Notes under the pieces: generated by a model
Seen by the model: only the letters and a program-made list of their open reading frames with translations
Told to the model about the DNA's origin: nothing
Database searches by the model: none
Assembly: GCA_002365175.1 (NCBI GenBank)
Contig: DEZK01000041.1
Coordinates: 20,053 to 84,052, forward strand
Length of the DNA stretch: 64,000 nucleotides
DNA from: Raskinella chloraquaticus (SeqCode)
Lineage (GTDB): Bacteria; Pseudomonadota; Alphaproteobacteria; Rhizobiales; UBA4765
Direction: 5' to 3'
Shown: positions 35,489 to 44,762 of the stretch, in pieces
Position numbering within the stretch: the stretch's first letter is position 1
How the letters are laid out: each line of letters opens with the position of its first letter
Position numbers and translations under genes: made by a program

Positions 35489-36300
35489 GTCCCGATACCG
35501 CGGTGCCAGCGCAGCAGGTAGTCGTTGAGCCGGGAGGCGAAGGTGTCAATCAGCAGGCCGAGCGCGCCGATGGTCAGCATGCCGGCGATGATCTTGTCGG
35601 ACCACAGATATTCCCGCGCTTCGAGAATGCGATATCCAAGCCCGTCACTGACAGCAATCATCTCGGCGACGATGACAACGATGAAGGCGGTGCCGATGCC
35701 GATCCTGGCGCCGGCGAGGATGAAAGGGCTGGAGGCTGGCAGGATCACGCGGCGAAAGATCGTCATGCTGCTGGCGCCCAGATTGCGGGCAGCACGCAGA
35801 TAGATGGAATCGACCTGACGCACGCCAGCAATGGTGTTGACGAGAACCGGGAAGAACGAACCAAGCGCGATGAGAAAGAGCGCCGGCGCATTGCCAAGGC
35901 CAAACCACACGATGGCAAGCGGGATATAGGCGATCGGTGGTATCGGGCGAAGGATCTGCACCAGCGGATTCATCAGCGTGTAAATGCGCTGACTTGTCCC
36001 CATCAGCAGACCCAGCGGCAGCGCAAGCCCGGCGCCGATGGCAAAGCCGGACAGAACGCGTGACAGGCTAGCTGCCGCATCATGAGGAAATTCGCCCGAT
36101 ACAAGCCAGACGAGATAGCTCGACTCACTCGGGTTGAAGGGCTGCAGAGGCTGCATCGCCTGGACCCAGCGCGCTGCAACCGCCAGCGGCGATGGCAGGA
36201 AGGCGGCTGAAAAGACGCCAGCCCGTGACAGGATTTCCCAGATGATCACCACCAGCACAGGCATGATGGCGCCACGCAACACAGACGAGAGACGCGTCAT
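35485..36300 (-). CDS. ABC transporter permease, SsuC/TauC type
   Basis: 271 aa, six hydrophobic segments, with the EAA-type loop LRAARNLGASSMTIFRRVILPASSPFILAGARIG near residues 160-193. N-terminal region WEILSRAGVFSAAFLPSPLAVAARWVQ matches the nitrate/sulfonate permease family. It lies 5 bp after the binding-protein gene and overlaps the ATPase gene by 4 bp. Confidence 0.92.
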
Positions 36301-36305
36301 CGCGT

Positions 36306-37277
36306 TCAGTTGACGCCAAGCGAAGCTTTGGCTTCCTTCAGCAGATCGAGCTTCACCCAGTCAGCCTCCTTCGGAGGATTGGCCATCTTGCCCAGGCCAT
36401 GCTTGACCATCAGCTCCGTGGTCTTGTCCATGTGGCCTGGCGGCATGTCGAAGGTATAGCGGGCATTGTTCATCGCATCGCGAAAATCTTCCGACGACAA
36501 TTGCCCCTTGAACACCGATTCGCGAACGTATTTTTCTGCCAATGCGGGATCGGAACGGAAGGCGATGGTGGCATCAACGAAAAGCTTGAGCACACGCAAG
36601 GCGACATCGCGCTTCTCGGTATACATCTTTTCCGTCATCACCAGAGGGCGTACCGGCACACCAACTTCGGTATCGTAGGGTTTGAGCAGCTCAATGCCCC
36701 AGCCCGCGCTGATGGCCTGTGTCGATTGCGGCTCTGATTGACAGATGACATCAACATATTTCGACGCCAGAGCCTGGCTGAGATCGGCATAGTTTCCAAA
36801 ATAAAGCAGTTGAACGTCCTTGCCCGGGCGCTCCGACCAGGTGAGCCCGTGCTTGTCGAGCTCTGCAAGCAAAAGGAGGTCCTGAATACCGCCGCGAACG
36901 GTCGCGACCTTCATTCCCTTCACCTGGGCAAGCGAGCTGATCTTGAGGTCGGGACGGGCAAGAATGCGTGCGCCGCCATCGGCAAAGCCGGCAACAACCA
37001 GCAGCTTGACGCCGTTACCGCGCGCCGCAACCGCTCCATCCCCGCCGGAGGCGGCAATATCGACCAGATCAGCCGCCATGGCCGGATAAATATCAGCACC
37101 CTTGGCAAACACGCGCTCGTCGATCTTGAGGTTATATTTGCCGGCAATCTCCTTCATGTAGGAGATCGTGCCGTAATGGGCGAATTTGAGATTGCCGAGG
37201 CGCACGATGTCCTGGGCCTGTGCCAATCCGGTCAGTGAAAAAACAAGCGCAAGAATTGCAGACAATCGCATCCACAT
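36306..37277 (-). CDS. ABC transporter substrate-binding protein, NMT1/THI5-like
   Basis: 323 aa periplasmic receptor. A Sec signal peptide MWMRLSAILALVFSLTGLAQAQ (cleavage after AQA) precedes DIVRLGNLKFAHYGTISYMKEIAGKYNLKIDE, the usual NMT1-family start. GVPVRPLVMTEKMYTEKRDVALRVLKLFVDA is a conserved-looking mid-C-terminal region. Candidate ligands in the family include sulfonates, nitrate, pyrimidines and phthalate; nothing here selects one. No sulfonatase gene is adjacent. The upstream gap contains the inverted repeat CGTCA-CTTTA-TGACG (37308-37322). Confidence 0.88.
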   Translation of the reverse strand: MWMRLSAILALVFSLTGLAQAQDIVRLGNLKFAHYGTISYMKEIAGKYNLKIDERVFAKGADIYPAMAADLVDIAASGGDGAVAARGNGVKLLVVAGFADGGARILARPDLKISSLAQVKGMKVATVRGGIQDLLLLAELDKHGLTWSERPGKDVQLLYFGNYADLSQALASKYVDVICQSEPQSTQAISAGWGIELLKPYDTEVGVPVRPLVMTEKMYTEKRDVALRVLKLFVDATIAFRSDPALAEKYVRESVFKGQLSSEDFRDAMNNARYTFDMPPGHMDKTTELMVKHGLGKMANPPKEADWVKLDLLKEAKASLGVN

Positions 37278-37531
37278 AGCTGATCGCTCCCCTAAATCGT
37301 CACTTTATGACGCTTAACGCGCCTTGATGATCTCGTGTTACTACATTCCCTCAGAACCGGTCATGACGTGGCGACGGGCAGCCATCAACCAGCGATTATC
37401 CTGTTACTTTGCAGGCATCATAAACATTCATCGCTCGAAGGCCAGTGCAAACATGAGACTGCCGCGCCCGTTTGCGCAAATCGATGAAATACCGTTATGG
37501 ATGGCTGGTCAGGATGCCGACGAGGCATGGG

Positions 37532-38170
37532 ATGAGCGTGCAGACACATTCTTTTTTTGCTCGTGCGCCGGTCGTGCCGGTGATTGTGGTCGAGGACGCG
37601 GCGCTAGCGGTGCCGCTCGCCCGCGCGCTCGTCGAAGGCGGGCTGCCACTCCTCGAAGTGACATTGCGCACGCCTGCCGCACTCGCATCAATCAAGGCGA
37701 TGCGCGAGGCGGTGCCCGAGGCGATCATCGGCGCCGGTTCGATCCTGTCCTCGGCACATCTTGAATCAGCCCTTGGCGCCGGCGCGCAGTTCATCGTCAC
37801 GCCCGGCGCCAGCCCGGCACTTCTGGCAGCGCTGGCCCGCGCGCCTGTGCCCTGCCTGCCCGGCATTGCCACCGCCAGCGAAGCGATTGCGGCACGTGAT
37901 CACGGTTTCCGGGTGGTCAAGTTTTTTCCAGCCGAGGCGATGGGCGGGATAAAGACCCTGTCGGCCTGGCAGGGTCCGCTGGGCGATATCTTCTTCTGCC
38001 CGACCGGGGGCATCGATCTGCAGCGGGCTCCGTCCTATCTGGCGCTGAAGAACGTTTTATGCGTCGGCGGCTCGTGGATGGTGCCAGCCCCGGCACTGCA
38101 AGCGGGGGATTTTGCGCATATCACATCATTGGCAAGAGACGCGGCAGCTTTAGCAAAACCAGCAAGGTGA
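37532..38170 (+). CDS. eda: KDPG/KHG aldolase (2-dehydro-3-deoxyphosphogluconate aldolase)
   Basis: Cleaves KDPG to pyruvate and glyceraldehyde-3-phosphate (Entner-Doudoroff and uronate routes). 212 aa TIM barrel. Catalytic glutamate in GLPLLEVTLRTPAAL near 42 and Schiff-base lysine in GFRVVKFFPAEAMGG near 130, with CPTGGID phosphate-binding loop. ATG 37532 has a GAGG site; the frame opens earlier (37472) without support. With the KDG-kinase-like gene at 40.7 kb it would complete a 2-keto-3-deoxygluconate route. Confidence 0.92.
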   Translation: MSVQTHSFFARAPVVPVIVVEDAALAVPLARALVEGGLPLLEVTLRTPAALASIKAMREAVPEAIIGAGSILSSAHLESALGAGAQFIVTPGASPALLAALARAPVPCLPGIATASEAIAARDHGFRVVKFFPAEAMGGIKTLSAWQGPLGDIFFCPTGGIDLQRAPSYLALKNVLCVGGSWMVPAPALQAGDFAHITSLARDAAALAKPAR

Positions 38171-38242
38171 TGTTGATGCACAGGTCCTGACGCAAGTCGG
38201 TCGCAATCCGTGTGTAAACTGCCGCAAACAGGGAGAATTGAC

Positions 38243-39055
38243 ATGTTTGATGCTGCAAAACTTCTCGACCAGTTGATGGGTGCCGGCACGGCTGCCCGGA
38301 TGGACCAGATGAGTGGTGGAAAATTCAGCGATATCAGCCACAGGGCTGCCGAGTTGGCGGCGCAGCAGACACAGGCCGTCGCCGGCAAGGGCGGCTATCT
38401 CGATCAGGCCAAGCAGGCGCTGCCGGGCAGCGACACAATACCTGACCCCAGCGCCGTCATCGCCCAGACAGGCGAATACGTCGCCAAGAATTCGGATGCC
38501 CTCGTCAAGGGCGCCGTCGCCGGCACGATCCTGGCCGCGCTCATTGGCACCAAAGCCGGCCGCGCCATTGGCGGGACGGCGCTCAGACTTGGCGGGCTGG
38601 CGGCGATCGGCGGGCTTGCCTTCAACGCCCTTCGCAGCTGGCAGGCGGGTCAGGGTACCGCCCCCACCGCGCCCCAGGCGGCCCTCTCGGGTGACGCCGA
38701 CAAACGCGCCAGATCCATATTGGAGGCGATGATCTCGGCTGCCAAGGTCGATGGCGAGATCGACGCCGCCGAGCGGGCCCGCATTCTGGCGCAGGCACAG
38801 ACGCTCGGTGTCGAAGCGGCGGCTCAGGCGTTCATCGAAGCCGAATTGGCCAAGCCGCTTGATATCGCGGCGATTGGCGCGGGCATTGATGGCGTTGATC
38901 AGGTAAGCGAAATCTACGCCGCATCGGCGCTCGCCATCAATGCAACGAATGCCGCCAACATTGCTTATCTCGACACGCTGGCCGAGCGCTTCAAGCTTGA
39001 TCCGGCACTCCGCGCCCATCTCGATGAAGAGGTGGCAAAGCTCAAACGGGGCTGA
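38243..39055 (+). CDS. DUF533 (TerB-fold) inner-membrane protein
   Basis: 270 aa. An N-terminal polar part, then a hydrophobic glycine-rich stretch (ALVKGAVAGTILAALIGTKAGRAIGGTALRLGG... about 95-130) and a C-terminal helical TerB-like domain with LEAMISAAKVDGEIDAAERARI, whose acidic DGEID segment resembles metal-binding TerB motifs. DUF533 has no established function. ATG 38243 follows GGGAGA. A lipoprotein gene follows after 3 bp, suggesting an envelope-related pair. Confidence 0.8.
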   Translation: MFDAAKLLDQLMGAGTAARMDQMSGGKFSDISHRAAELAAQQTQAVAGKGGYLDQAKQALPGSDTIPDPSAVIAQTGEYVAKNSDALVKGAVAGTILAALIGTKAGRAIGGTALRLGGLAAIGGLAFNALRSWQAGQGTAPTAPQAALSGDADKRARSILEAMISAAKVDGEIDAAERARILAQAQTLGVEAAAQAFIEAELAKPLDIAAIGAGIDGVDQVSEIYAASALAINATNAANIAYLDTLAERFKLDPALRAHLDEEVAKLKRG

Positions 39056-39058
39056 AAC

Positions 39059-39517
39059 ATGACAAACCGCGCTCCTCTGCTGCTCGTCGCCCTTCTGGCG
39101 CTCGGCTCGTGCGCACAACGCCAACTCGACAGCAACTGGGCCATCGACCAGCAGGTCGTCTATTGTGCCAACACGCAGGCTGGCGGATTGATCATTGGCA
39201 ATCCCCAGGCCTTCTCGGGCGTACCGCTGATCGGGCAGGCGGCGAATGCCACGGCCGGGATCTTGCAGGAGGAGGAAGCCTGCAAGGTGGTGCGCGCTTT
39301 GCGGCCTGACGATGTCACCCAACTCAAGATCATCCAGGCGATGGCCGCCCGCGAAAACCGGGCGCTGACGTCCGGCCCGTTCACCATCACGCCGCGCCCC
39401 GTTGGCGCTGAGTGCCTGCCAATTGTCACGCTCCATCGCCCCAGCGGACAGGTGTTGCGCCAGGAGACGCTCTGCCGCGACAAGCAGGGCAGCTATGCGC
39501 CGCTGGGTCAGAGGTAG
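39059..39517 (+). CDS. Predicted lipoprotein of unknown function
   Basis: 152 aa. The N-terminus LLLVALLALGSC is a lipoprotein signal with lipobox L-G-S-C, lipidated cysteine at 18. The mature part has four further cysteines (VYCANTQAGG, EEACKVV, GAECLPIV, ETLCRDK), which could form two disulfides. I do not recognise the family. It directly follows the DUF533 gene and is probably cotranscribed with it. Confidence 0.7.
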   Translation: MTNRAPLLLVALLALGSCAQRQLDSNWAIDQQVVYCANTQAGGLIIGNPQAFSGVPLIGQAANATAGILQEEEACKVVRALRPDDVTQLKIIQAMAARENRALTSGPFTITPRPVGAECLPIVTLHRPSGQVLRQETLCRDKQGSYAPLGQR

Positions 39518-39627
39518 GGTCGACAGACACAACACTTGATGTTTGGGAGTTGGCGCCATTATCCTGTCGCGCCGGTCCGCACGCGTCCCTGTGCCGGGCC
39601 TGGCACGCCAAGGCCAGATTGCACCCC

Positions 39628-40167
39628 GTGAGCACTGCACCCAAACGCCGCCGCCTTCTCGATCCCGGCCTTGTGATCATCATTGTTCTGGCCAGCATCG
39701 GCGCCGGGCTCACCTACCGCGACCAGGGCATGGCCGCAGTCTGGGCGATTATCGAAGACGACAGCCTGCTCTTTCTGGAAATCCTGCCCAAGGTGGCGGC
39801 TGGTTGTCTGATCGGCGCGCTGATCACCCTGCTGGTGCCGCGCGAAGTGATCGTCCGCCTGGTTGGCAGCGAATCGGGTCTTCGCGGCCTTGTCATCGCG
39901 ACGCTTGCCGGCATTCTCATGCCCGGCGGGCCTTTTACGGTGTTTCCGGTGACGGTGGCGTTTCTGACCATCGGCGCGGATGCGGGAGCAGCCATCGCCT
40001 TCGTCACCGCCTGGCACGTCATCGGGCTCAACCGCGCCATCATCTGGGAGATGCCGTTTTTCGGTCCGCATTTTGTCGTGATGCGGGTGGGTGTCTCGCT
40101 GCTCTTTCCGCTTCTCGCCGGGCTTGTCGCGCGCTGGCCGCGCCTGCACCGGAAGGACGTGCCGTGA
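39628..40167 (+). CDS. Half-size permease, DUF318/ArsP-like (first half)
   Basis: 179 aa from GTG 39628 (the frame is open from 39412, but upstream residues are low-complexity). Four hydrophobic segments. LAGILMPGGPFTVFPVTVAFLTIGADAGAAIAFVTAWHVIGLNRAIIWEMPFFG is the P-G-G-P repeat unit of DUF318 permeases (organoarsenical exporter ArsP and relatives). The next gene encodes a second copy of this unit, so the two may make one transporter from two subunits. The genes overlap by GTGA. Confidence 0.72.
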   Translation: MSTAPKRRRLLDPGLVIIIVLASIGAGLTYRDQGMAAVWAIIEDDSLLFLEILPKVAAGCLIGALITLLVPREVIVRLVGSESGLRGLVIATLAGILMPGGPFTVFPVTVAFLTIGADAGAAIAFVTAWHVIGLNRAIIWEMPFFGPHFVVMRVGVSLLFPLLAGLVARWPRLHRKDVP

Positions 40168-40655
40168 TTGCCGTCGTTTTCACCGGCCTGCTGTGGGCGC
40201 TGGCCTTGTGGCTCGTGATCATCGCACTGCGGCGGCGTGACGGCACGGCAAAGGAGGCCATGCAGCGGGCGCTGCGCGAATTTCTGTGGCTGCTGCCACG
40301 GCTTGCCATCGGCGTCATAGGCGCCGGATTTCTCGCCCGATTGCTGCCGGCCGAATCAATCGCCGCCTATCTTGGCCGCGATGCCGGTTTTCTCAGCCTG
40401 CTCATCGCCACCGCCGCCGGCATGCTGACACCGGGCGGACCCGTCGTTGGCTTTTCACTCGGCACAGCCGCACTCAAGGCCGGCGCCGGTATGCCACAAG
40501 TGATCACTTACGTGACCGCGTGGAGCCTGATGTCGTTTAATCGCGTCATCGTCTGGGAACTGCCGATCATGCCACGCCATTTCGTCTATCTGCGCCTCGC
40601 CGTCTCATGGCCACTGCCGCTGCTTGCAGGCGGGGTGATGCTGCTGGTTCAGTGA
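40164..40655 (+). CDS. Half-size permease, DUF318/ArsP-like (second half)
   Basis: 163 aa, GTG start inside the stop of the preceding gene. Hydrophobic throughout, with ATAAGMLTPGGPVVGFSLGTAALKAGAGMPQVITYVTAWSLMSFNRVIVWELPIM, clearly the same P-G-G-P...A-W...N-R-x-I-x-W-E unit as its partner. Full-length DUF318 permeases carry two such units in one chain of 300-plus residues, so this pair looks like a split transporter. Substrate unknown; no ars gene is adjacent (arsR-arsC are 11 kb away). Confidence 0.72.
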   Translation: MIAVVFTGLLWALALWLVIIALRRRDGTAKEAMQRALREFLWLLPRLAIGVIGAGFLARLLPAESIAAYLGRDAGFLSLLIATAAGMLTPGGPVVGFSLGTAALKAGAGMPQVITYVTAWSLMSFNRVIVWELPIMPRHFVYLRLAVSWPLPLLAGGVMLLVQ

Positions 40656-40669
40656 CCGCGTTTGCCTGC

Positions 40670-41608
40670 TCAGTGGAGGATTTTGGGTGGCGACAAGGCG
40701 GCGATCGTCGTTTCTCTGGGAATGATGGCGCCGCGATGCTGGATGACGGCGCCCGCCAGACGATGACCGGCATCAGCGGCAAGCCGTGGCGGCGCCCCGG
40801 CGAGCCTCGCGGCGAGATAGGCAGCGCTGAAACTGTCGCCGGCAGCGGTTGTATCAACCGGTGTCAGGATCTGCGGGCACGGCACCTGCTCGATGCCGGC
40901 CTTGCTCGCGACCCAGGCTGAATCAGCCCCTGATTTCACCACCACCTCGCTGATACCAAGCCCGACCAGCCGCTCGATGGTGGCCAGCGGGTCGCGGTCA
41001 TTCCACAGGGTCTGCTCGTCATCGAATGTCGGCAGGGCGATATCGCAGCGTTTCAGCGCTTCGCCAACCACCAGCCGGGCGCGATCAAGATCGCCCTGCC
41101 AGCCGCGCGGACGGAAATTGGAATCAAACGCCACCAGACACCCCTGCTTGCGCGCTTCTTCCAGCATCGCCAGCAGCCGCCCGAGCCCCGTCGGGCGATA
41201 AAGCGACAGGGTGATCGCCGACAGATAGATGAGTTTGGCCGCCAGCAGGCGCTCCGCCACCTCCTCCCACCCGGTCAATTCGAAGAGATCGCGGGCGGGC
41301 GAGGTGTCGCGCCAATAGCTGAAAGAGCGCTCACCACGGTCATTGGTGTCGATGACGTAAAGGCCCGGCATGCGTCCCGGCACCCGTAGAACGGCGTCCG
41401 TCTTGACCCCCTCTGACGCAGCCAGCGTCAGAACATGATCCGAAAAGCGGTCATCGCCCAACGCTGTCGCGTAGCCGACATCAACACCGAGACGGGCAAG
41501 ATAAACCGCAGTGTTGAAGGTATCCCCGCCAAAGGCTTGATGATAGCGCCCCTCGCCCTCATGGTTGAGTTCAATCATGACCTCGCCGACGGCGATGACA
41601 GTGCTCAT
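40670..41608 (-). CDS. PfkB-family carbohydrate kinase, 2-keto-3-deoxygluconate kinase-like
   Basis: 312 aa ribokinase fold. The N-terminal AVGEVMIELNHEGEGRYHQAFGGDTFNTAVYLARLG and the KDG-kinase-like SYWRDTSPARDLFE segment point to KdgK; the anion-hole/catalytic motif is DTTAAGDSFSAAY (A-G-D with catalytic aspartate) near 255. The product, KDPG, is the substrate of the aldolase at 37.5 kb. The gene overlaps the aminotransferase gene by 4 bp and converges with the permease pair. Sugar specificity is inferred. Confidence 0.82.
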   Translation of the reverse strand: MSTVIAVGEVMIELNHEGEGRYHQAFGGDTFNTAVYLARLGVDVGYATALGDDRFSDHVLTLAASEGVKTDAVLRVPGRMPGLYVIDTNDRGERSFSYWRDTSPARDLFELTGWEEVAERLLAAKLIYLSAITLSLYRPTGLGRLLAMLEEARKQGCLVAFDSNFRPRGWQGDLDRARLVVGEALKRCDIALPTFDDEQTLWNDRDPLATIERLVGLGISEVVVKSGADSAWVASKAGIEQVPCPQILTPVDTTAAGDSFSAAYLAARLAGAPPRLAADAGHRLAGAVIQHRGAIIPRETTIAALSPPKILH

Positions 41609-42789
41609 GCCACCTTCCGGGCGCTGAGAAATTCGCCCATGCGGGTGAGGGCCTGCGTGATATTGTCTTGCGAATTGGCGTAGGAGAGGCGCAGATAGCC
41701 CTCGCCATGAATGCCGAAATCAGGCCCGCCAATGGTGGCAACGCCAGCCTCTTCCAGCAGCGCGCGGGCGAGCGGTTTGGCCTGCCAGCCCGTCGCCTTG
41801 ATGTTGGGGAATGCGTAGAAGGCACCATATGGTTCAATGGCGCTGACTCCCGGCAGTTTATTCAGCCCGTCGATGATAAGGCGCCGGCGTTTGGCGAATT
41901 CCGCCACCATCTCGCTCACGCAAGCTTGAGGCCCGGTGAGGGCTGCAAGCCCTGCCCATTGGGTGGGCGCGTTGACGCAGGAATAGGAATTGACGGCAAG
42001 CTTGCGGGCAGCCTCCAGCAGCGGCTTTGGCCATAATGAAAAACCGAGCCGCCAGCCGGTCATGGCATAGGTTTTCGACCAGCCATCGAGCAGGATGAGG
42101 CGCTCGCGCAGCGCCGGATAGCTGAGGAGCGAGACATGCTCACGCCCGTCATAGGTCATCTGCCCGTAGATTTCATCCGACAGGATGGCGATGTCCGGAT
42201 AGCGCTCAAGCCCGGCGGCAAGCTTGTCAATCTCTGCCTTGGGACTGACGCCGCCGGTCGGGTTGGCGGGCGAATTGATGATGATGAGCCTGGTGCGCGG
42301 CGTGATCAGTGACAGGGTTTCATCAGCCGAGAACGCAAAACCGTTTTCCTCGCGGATGGGGATCGGCACCGGGTTGGCGCCGGTGAACTCGATCATCGAG
42401 CGATAGATGGGAAAGCCAGGGTCGGGATAGAGAATATCAACGCCCGGTTCACCGAACATGAGGATCGCCATATACATCGTCACCTTGCCGCCGGGCACGA
42501 TCAGAACCTGATCAGGGCTGATGCTGGCGCCGGTGCGGCGATGGACGTCGGCTGCCACGCCTTCGCGCAGTGGAGCGATGCCGGGGGCTGGCGTATAGCC
42601 ATGATGGCCGTCGCGCAGCGCCTTGATGGCGGCCTCCACCACATGGTCGGGGGTGCTAAAATCGGGCTGGCCGATGCCAAGATTTATGATGTCGCGGCCC
42701 TGCGCTGCAAGCTCGGTGGCGCGCGCCAGCACAGCGAAGGCGTTTTCCTCGCCGATGCGGTCAAAGGCCGCGATGGGGTGAAGGGACAT
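41605..42789 (-). CDS. PLP-dependent class I aminotransferase
   Basis: 394 aa fold-type I aminotransferase. NLGIGQPDFSTPDHVVEAA near 36-54, INSPANPTGGVSPKAEID, and the PLP lysine in LLDGWSKTYAMTGWRLGFSL near 236; the arginine near the C-terminus is in YLRLSYANSQDNI. Similar to aspartate/alanine-type aminotransferases. Coupled to the PfkB kinase gene by a 4-bp overlap, which is unusual company and leaves its amino-acid substrate open. Divergent from the dehydratase gene. Confidence 0.88.
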   Translation of the reverse strand: MSLHPIAAFDRIGEENAFAVLARATELAAQGRDIINLGIGQPDFSTPDHVVEAAIKALRDGHHGYTPAPGIAPLREGVAADVHRRTGASISPDQVLIVPGGKVTMYMAILMFGEPGVDILYPDPGFPIYRSMIEFTGANPVPIPIREENGFAFSADETLSLITPRTRLIIINSPANPTGGVSPKAEIDKLAAGLERYPDIAILSDEIYGQMTYDGREHVSLLSYPALRERLILLDGWSKTYAMTGWRLGFSLWPKPLLEAARKLAVNSYSCVNAPTQWAGLAALTGPQACVSEMVAEFAKRRRLIIDGLNKLPGVSAIEPYGAFYAFPNIKATGWQAKPLARALLEEAGVATIGGPDFGIHGEGYLRLSYANSQDNITQALTRMGEFLSARKVA

Positions 42790-42969
42790 GAACGAAGCCT
42801 CCCGGGGTGCCGGTTATGAAAGCGCCGACCATAGTCGGCCACCGTCGTGGATAGCAAATGCGGCGCACAGCCTTGACAAAAAATTGTGCGCAGAGGTGCC
42901 CTGCCGATTGCCGCGTTGATTTCAATGCCAATCCCGGCGCACACTGTGACAAACATAAGGGAGGCGTCG

Positions 42970-44757
42970 TTGGCAATACGCGGCAAAAAAACACGCAAGC
43001 TTCGGTCTAAATTGTGGTTCGACAATCCGGAAAATCCCGGCATGACGGCGCTCTATCTGGAGCGCTACCTGAATTACGGGCTGACGCGGGAAGAACTGAC
43101 GTCGGGCAAGCCGATCATCGGCATCGCCCAGACGGGTTCCGATCTGTCGCCATGCAACCGTCATCACCTCGATCTGGCCAAGCGGGTGCGCGAGGGCATC
43201 ACGGCGGCCGGCGGGCTGGCGTTGGAATTTCCCGTTCATCCTATTCAAGAAACAGGCAAGCGGCCGACCGCCTCGCTTGATCGTAATCTCGCCTATCTCG
43301 GGCTGGTTGAAATTCTCTATGGCTATCCACTCGACGGCGTGGTGCTGACGACGGGCTGCGACAAGACGACGCCTGCCTGCCTGATGGCGGCCGCGACCGT
43401 TGATCTGCCGGCCATCGTGCTCTCGGGCGGGCCGATGCTGAATGGCTGGTGGAAGGGTGAGCGCTCGGGCTCCGGCACGATCGTTTGGCAGGCGCGCGAG
43501 GAACTGGCCGAAGGCAAGCTCGATTATTCGAGCTTCATCGACAAGGTCGCCTCCTCCGCCCCCTCGGTCGGTCATTGCAACACCATGGGCACCGCCTCGA
43601 CCATGAATGCGCTGGCCGAGGCACTCGGCATGTCGTTGCCGGGCTGCGCCGCCATCCCGGCACCTTACCGCGAACGCGGGCAGATGGCCTATGACACCGG
43701 CAAGCGCATCGTCGACATGGTGTGGGAGGATTTGCGCCCGTCGAAAATCATGACGCGCGAGGCGTTCGAGAATGTCATCGTCGCCTGCTCGGCCATCGGT
43801 GGCTCGACCAATGCGCCGGTCCACATCAATGCCATTGCCCGCCATGTCGGCGTTGCTCTTGACAATGATGACTGGGAGAAGGTTGGGTACAATATTCCGC
43901 TTCTCGTCAACATGCAGCCCGCGGGCAAATATCTCGGCGAGGAATATCACCGCGCCGGCGGGCTTCCAGCAGTGCTGGCCGAACTCCACAAACACGGCAA
44001 ACTGCGCGCCAACGCGCTCACCGTCAACGGCCAGACAATTGGTGAGAATATAGCCGGCAAAACATCGGAAGATCACGACGTCATCCGCTCGTTTGAAACG
44101 GCGATGGTGGCACAGTCGGGTTTTCTCAATCTCAAGGGCAATCTCTTTGACAGTGCCATCATGAAAACGTCCGTCATCTCGGCCGATTTCCGCAAGCGCT
44201 ACCTGTCGAACCCGAAAGACCTCAATGCCTTCGAGGGGAAAGCCATCGTCTTTGAGGGCCCGGAAGATTACCACGCCCGCATCGATGATCCGGCGCTGGG
44301 TGTCGACGAGCATTCCATTCTCTTCGTGCGCGGTGTCGGGCCGATTGGCTATCCGGGCGCGGCGGAGGTGGTGAACATGCAGCCACCGGCTGCCCTGCTG
44401 AAGCGCGGCATCAGGGCATTGCCCTGCATTGGCGACGGGCGCCAATCAGGAACGTCCGGCTCGCCGTCGATCCTCAACGCCTCGCCCGAAGCTGCGGCCG
44501 GCGGGGGGCTGGCCATCCTCAAGACAGGAGACCCGGTGCGCATCGATCTGAACAAGCGCACCGCCGATATGCTGGTGCCGGAAGCTGAACTTGCAACGCG
44601 CCGCGCGCAGGGCAGCTTCAAGATACGCCGCCATGAAACGCCGTGGCAGGAAATCTACCGCAAGAACGTGTCGCAGCTTTCTGATGGCATGGTTCTGAAG
44701 CCGGCGGTCAAATATCAGCGGGTTGCCCGCAAATCGACGCCACGCGACAATCATTGA
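42970..44757 (+). CDS. IlvD/Edd-family sugar-acid dehydratase
   Basis: Fe-S enzyme dehydrating aldonic acids to 2-keto-3-deoxy acids. About 595 aa. Cluster and Mg-site segments are visible: GSDLSPCNRHHLDLAK, LTTGCDKTTPACLMAA and SVGHCNTMGTASTMNALAEALGMSLPG; C-terminal GRQSGTSGSPSILNASPEAA closes the active site. The pattern fits L-arabinonate/D-xylonate/L-fuconate-type dehydratases better than IlvD. Start chosen at TTG 42970, five bases after GGGAGG; the frame is open from 42886. Two small hairpins lie in the divergent promoter (GCCGAC-CATA-GTCGGC at 42824-42839). Confidence 0.88.
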   Translation: MAIRGKKTRKLRSKLWFDNPENPGMTALYLERYLNYGLTREELTSGKPIIGIAQTGSDLSPCNRHHLDLAKRVREGITAAGGLALEFPVHPIQETGKRPTASLDRNLAYLGLVEILYGYPLDGVVLTTGCDKTTPACLMAAATVDLPAIVLSGGPMLNGWWKGERSGSGTIVWQAREELAEGKLDYSSFIDKVASSAPSVGHCNTMGTASTMNALAEALGMSLPGCAAIPAPYRERGQMAYDTGKRIVDMVWEDLRPSKIMTREAFENVIVACSAIGGSTNAPVHINAIARHVGVALDNDDWEKVGYNIPLLVNMQPAGKYLGEEYHRAGGLPAVLAELHKHGKLRANALTVNGQTIGENIAGKTSEDHDVIRSFETAMVAQSGFLNLKGNLFDSAIMKTSVISADFRKRYLSNPKDLNAFEGKAIVFEGPEDYHARIDDPALGVDEHSILFVRGVGPIGYPGAAEVVNMQPPAALLKRGIRALPCIGDGRQSGTSGSPSILNASPEAAAGGGLAILKTGDPVRIDLNKRTADMLVPEAELATRRAQGSFKIRRHETPWQEIYRKNVSQLSDGMVLKPAVKYQRVARKSTPRDNH

Positions 44758-44762
44758 GGGAC

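Noticed and set aside
39412..39627. Upstream extension of the first half-permease
   Set aside because: It overlaps the lipoprotein gene in another frame and is low in hydrophobicity; GTG 39628 starts the membrane protein.
42868..42885. TTGTGCGCAGAG near a TTGACA in the aminotransferase/dehydratase promoter as a further EMC-box
   Set aside because: It matches the core at only 10 of 12 positions, has no symmetric second arm, and the genes are not in the pathway.
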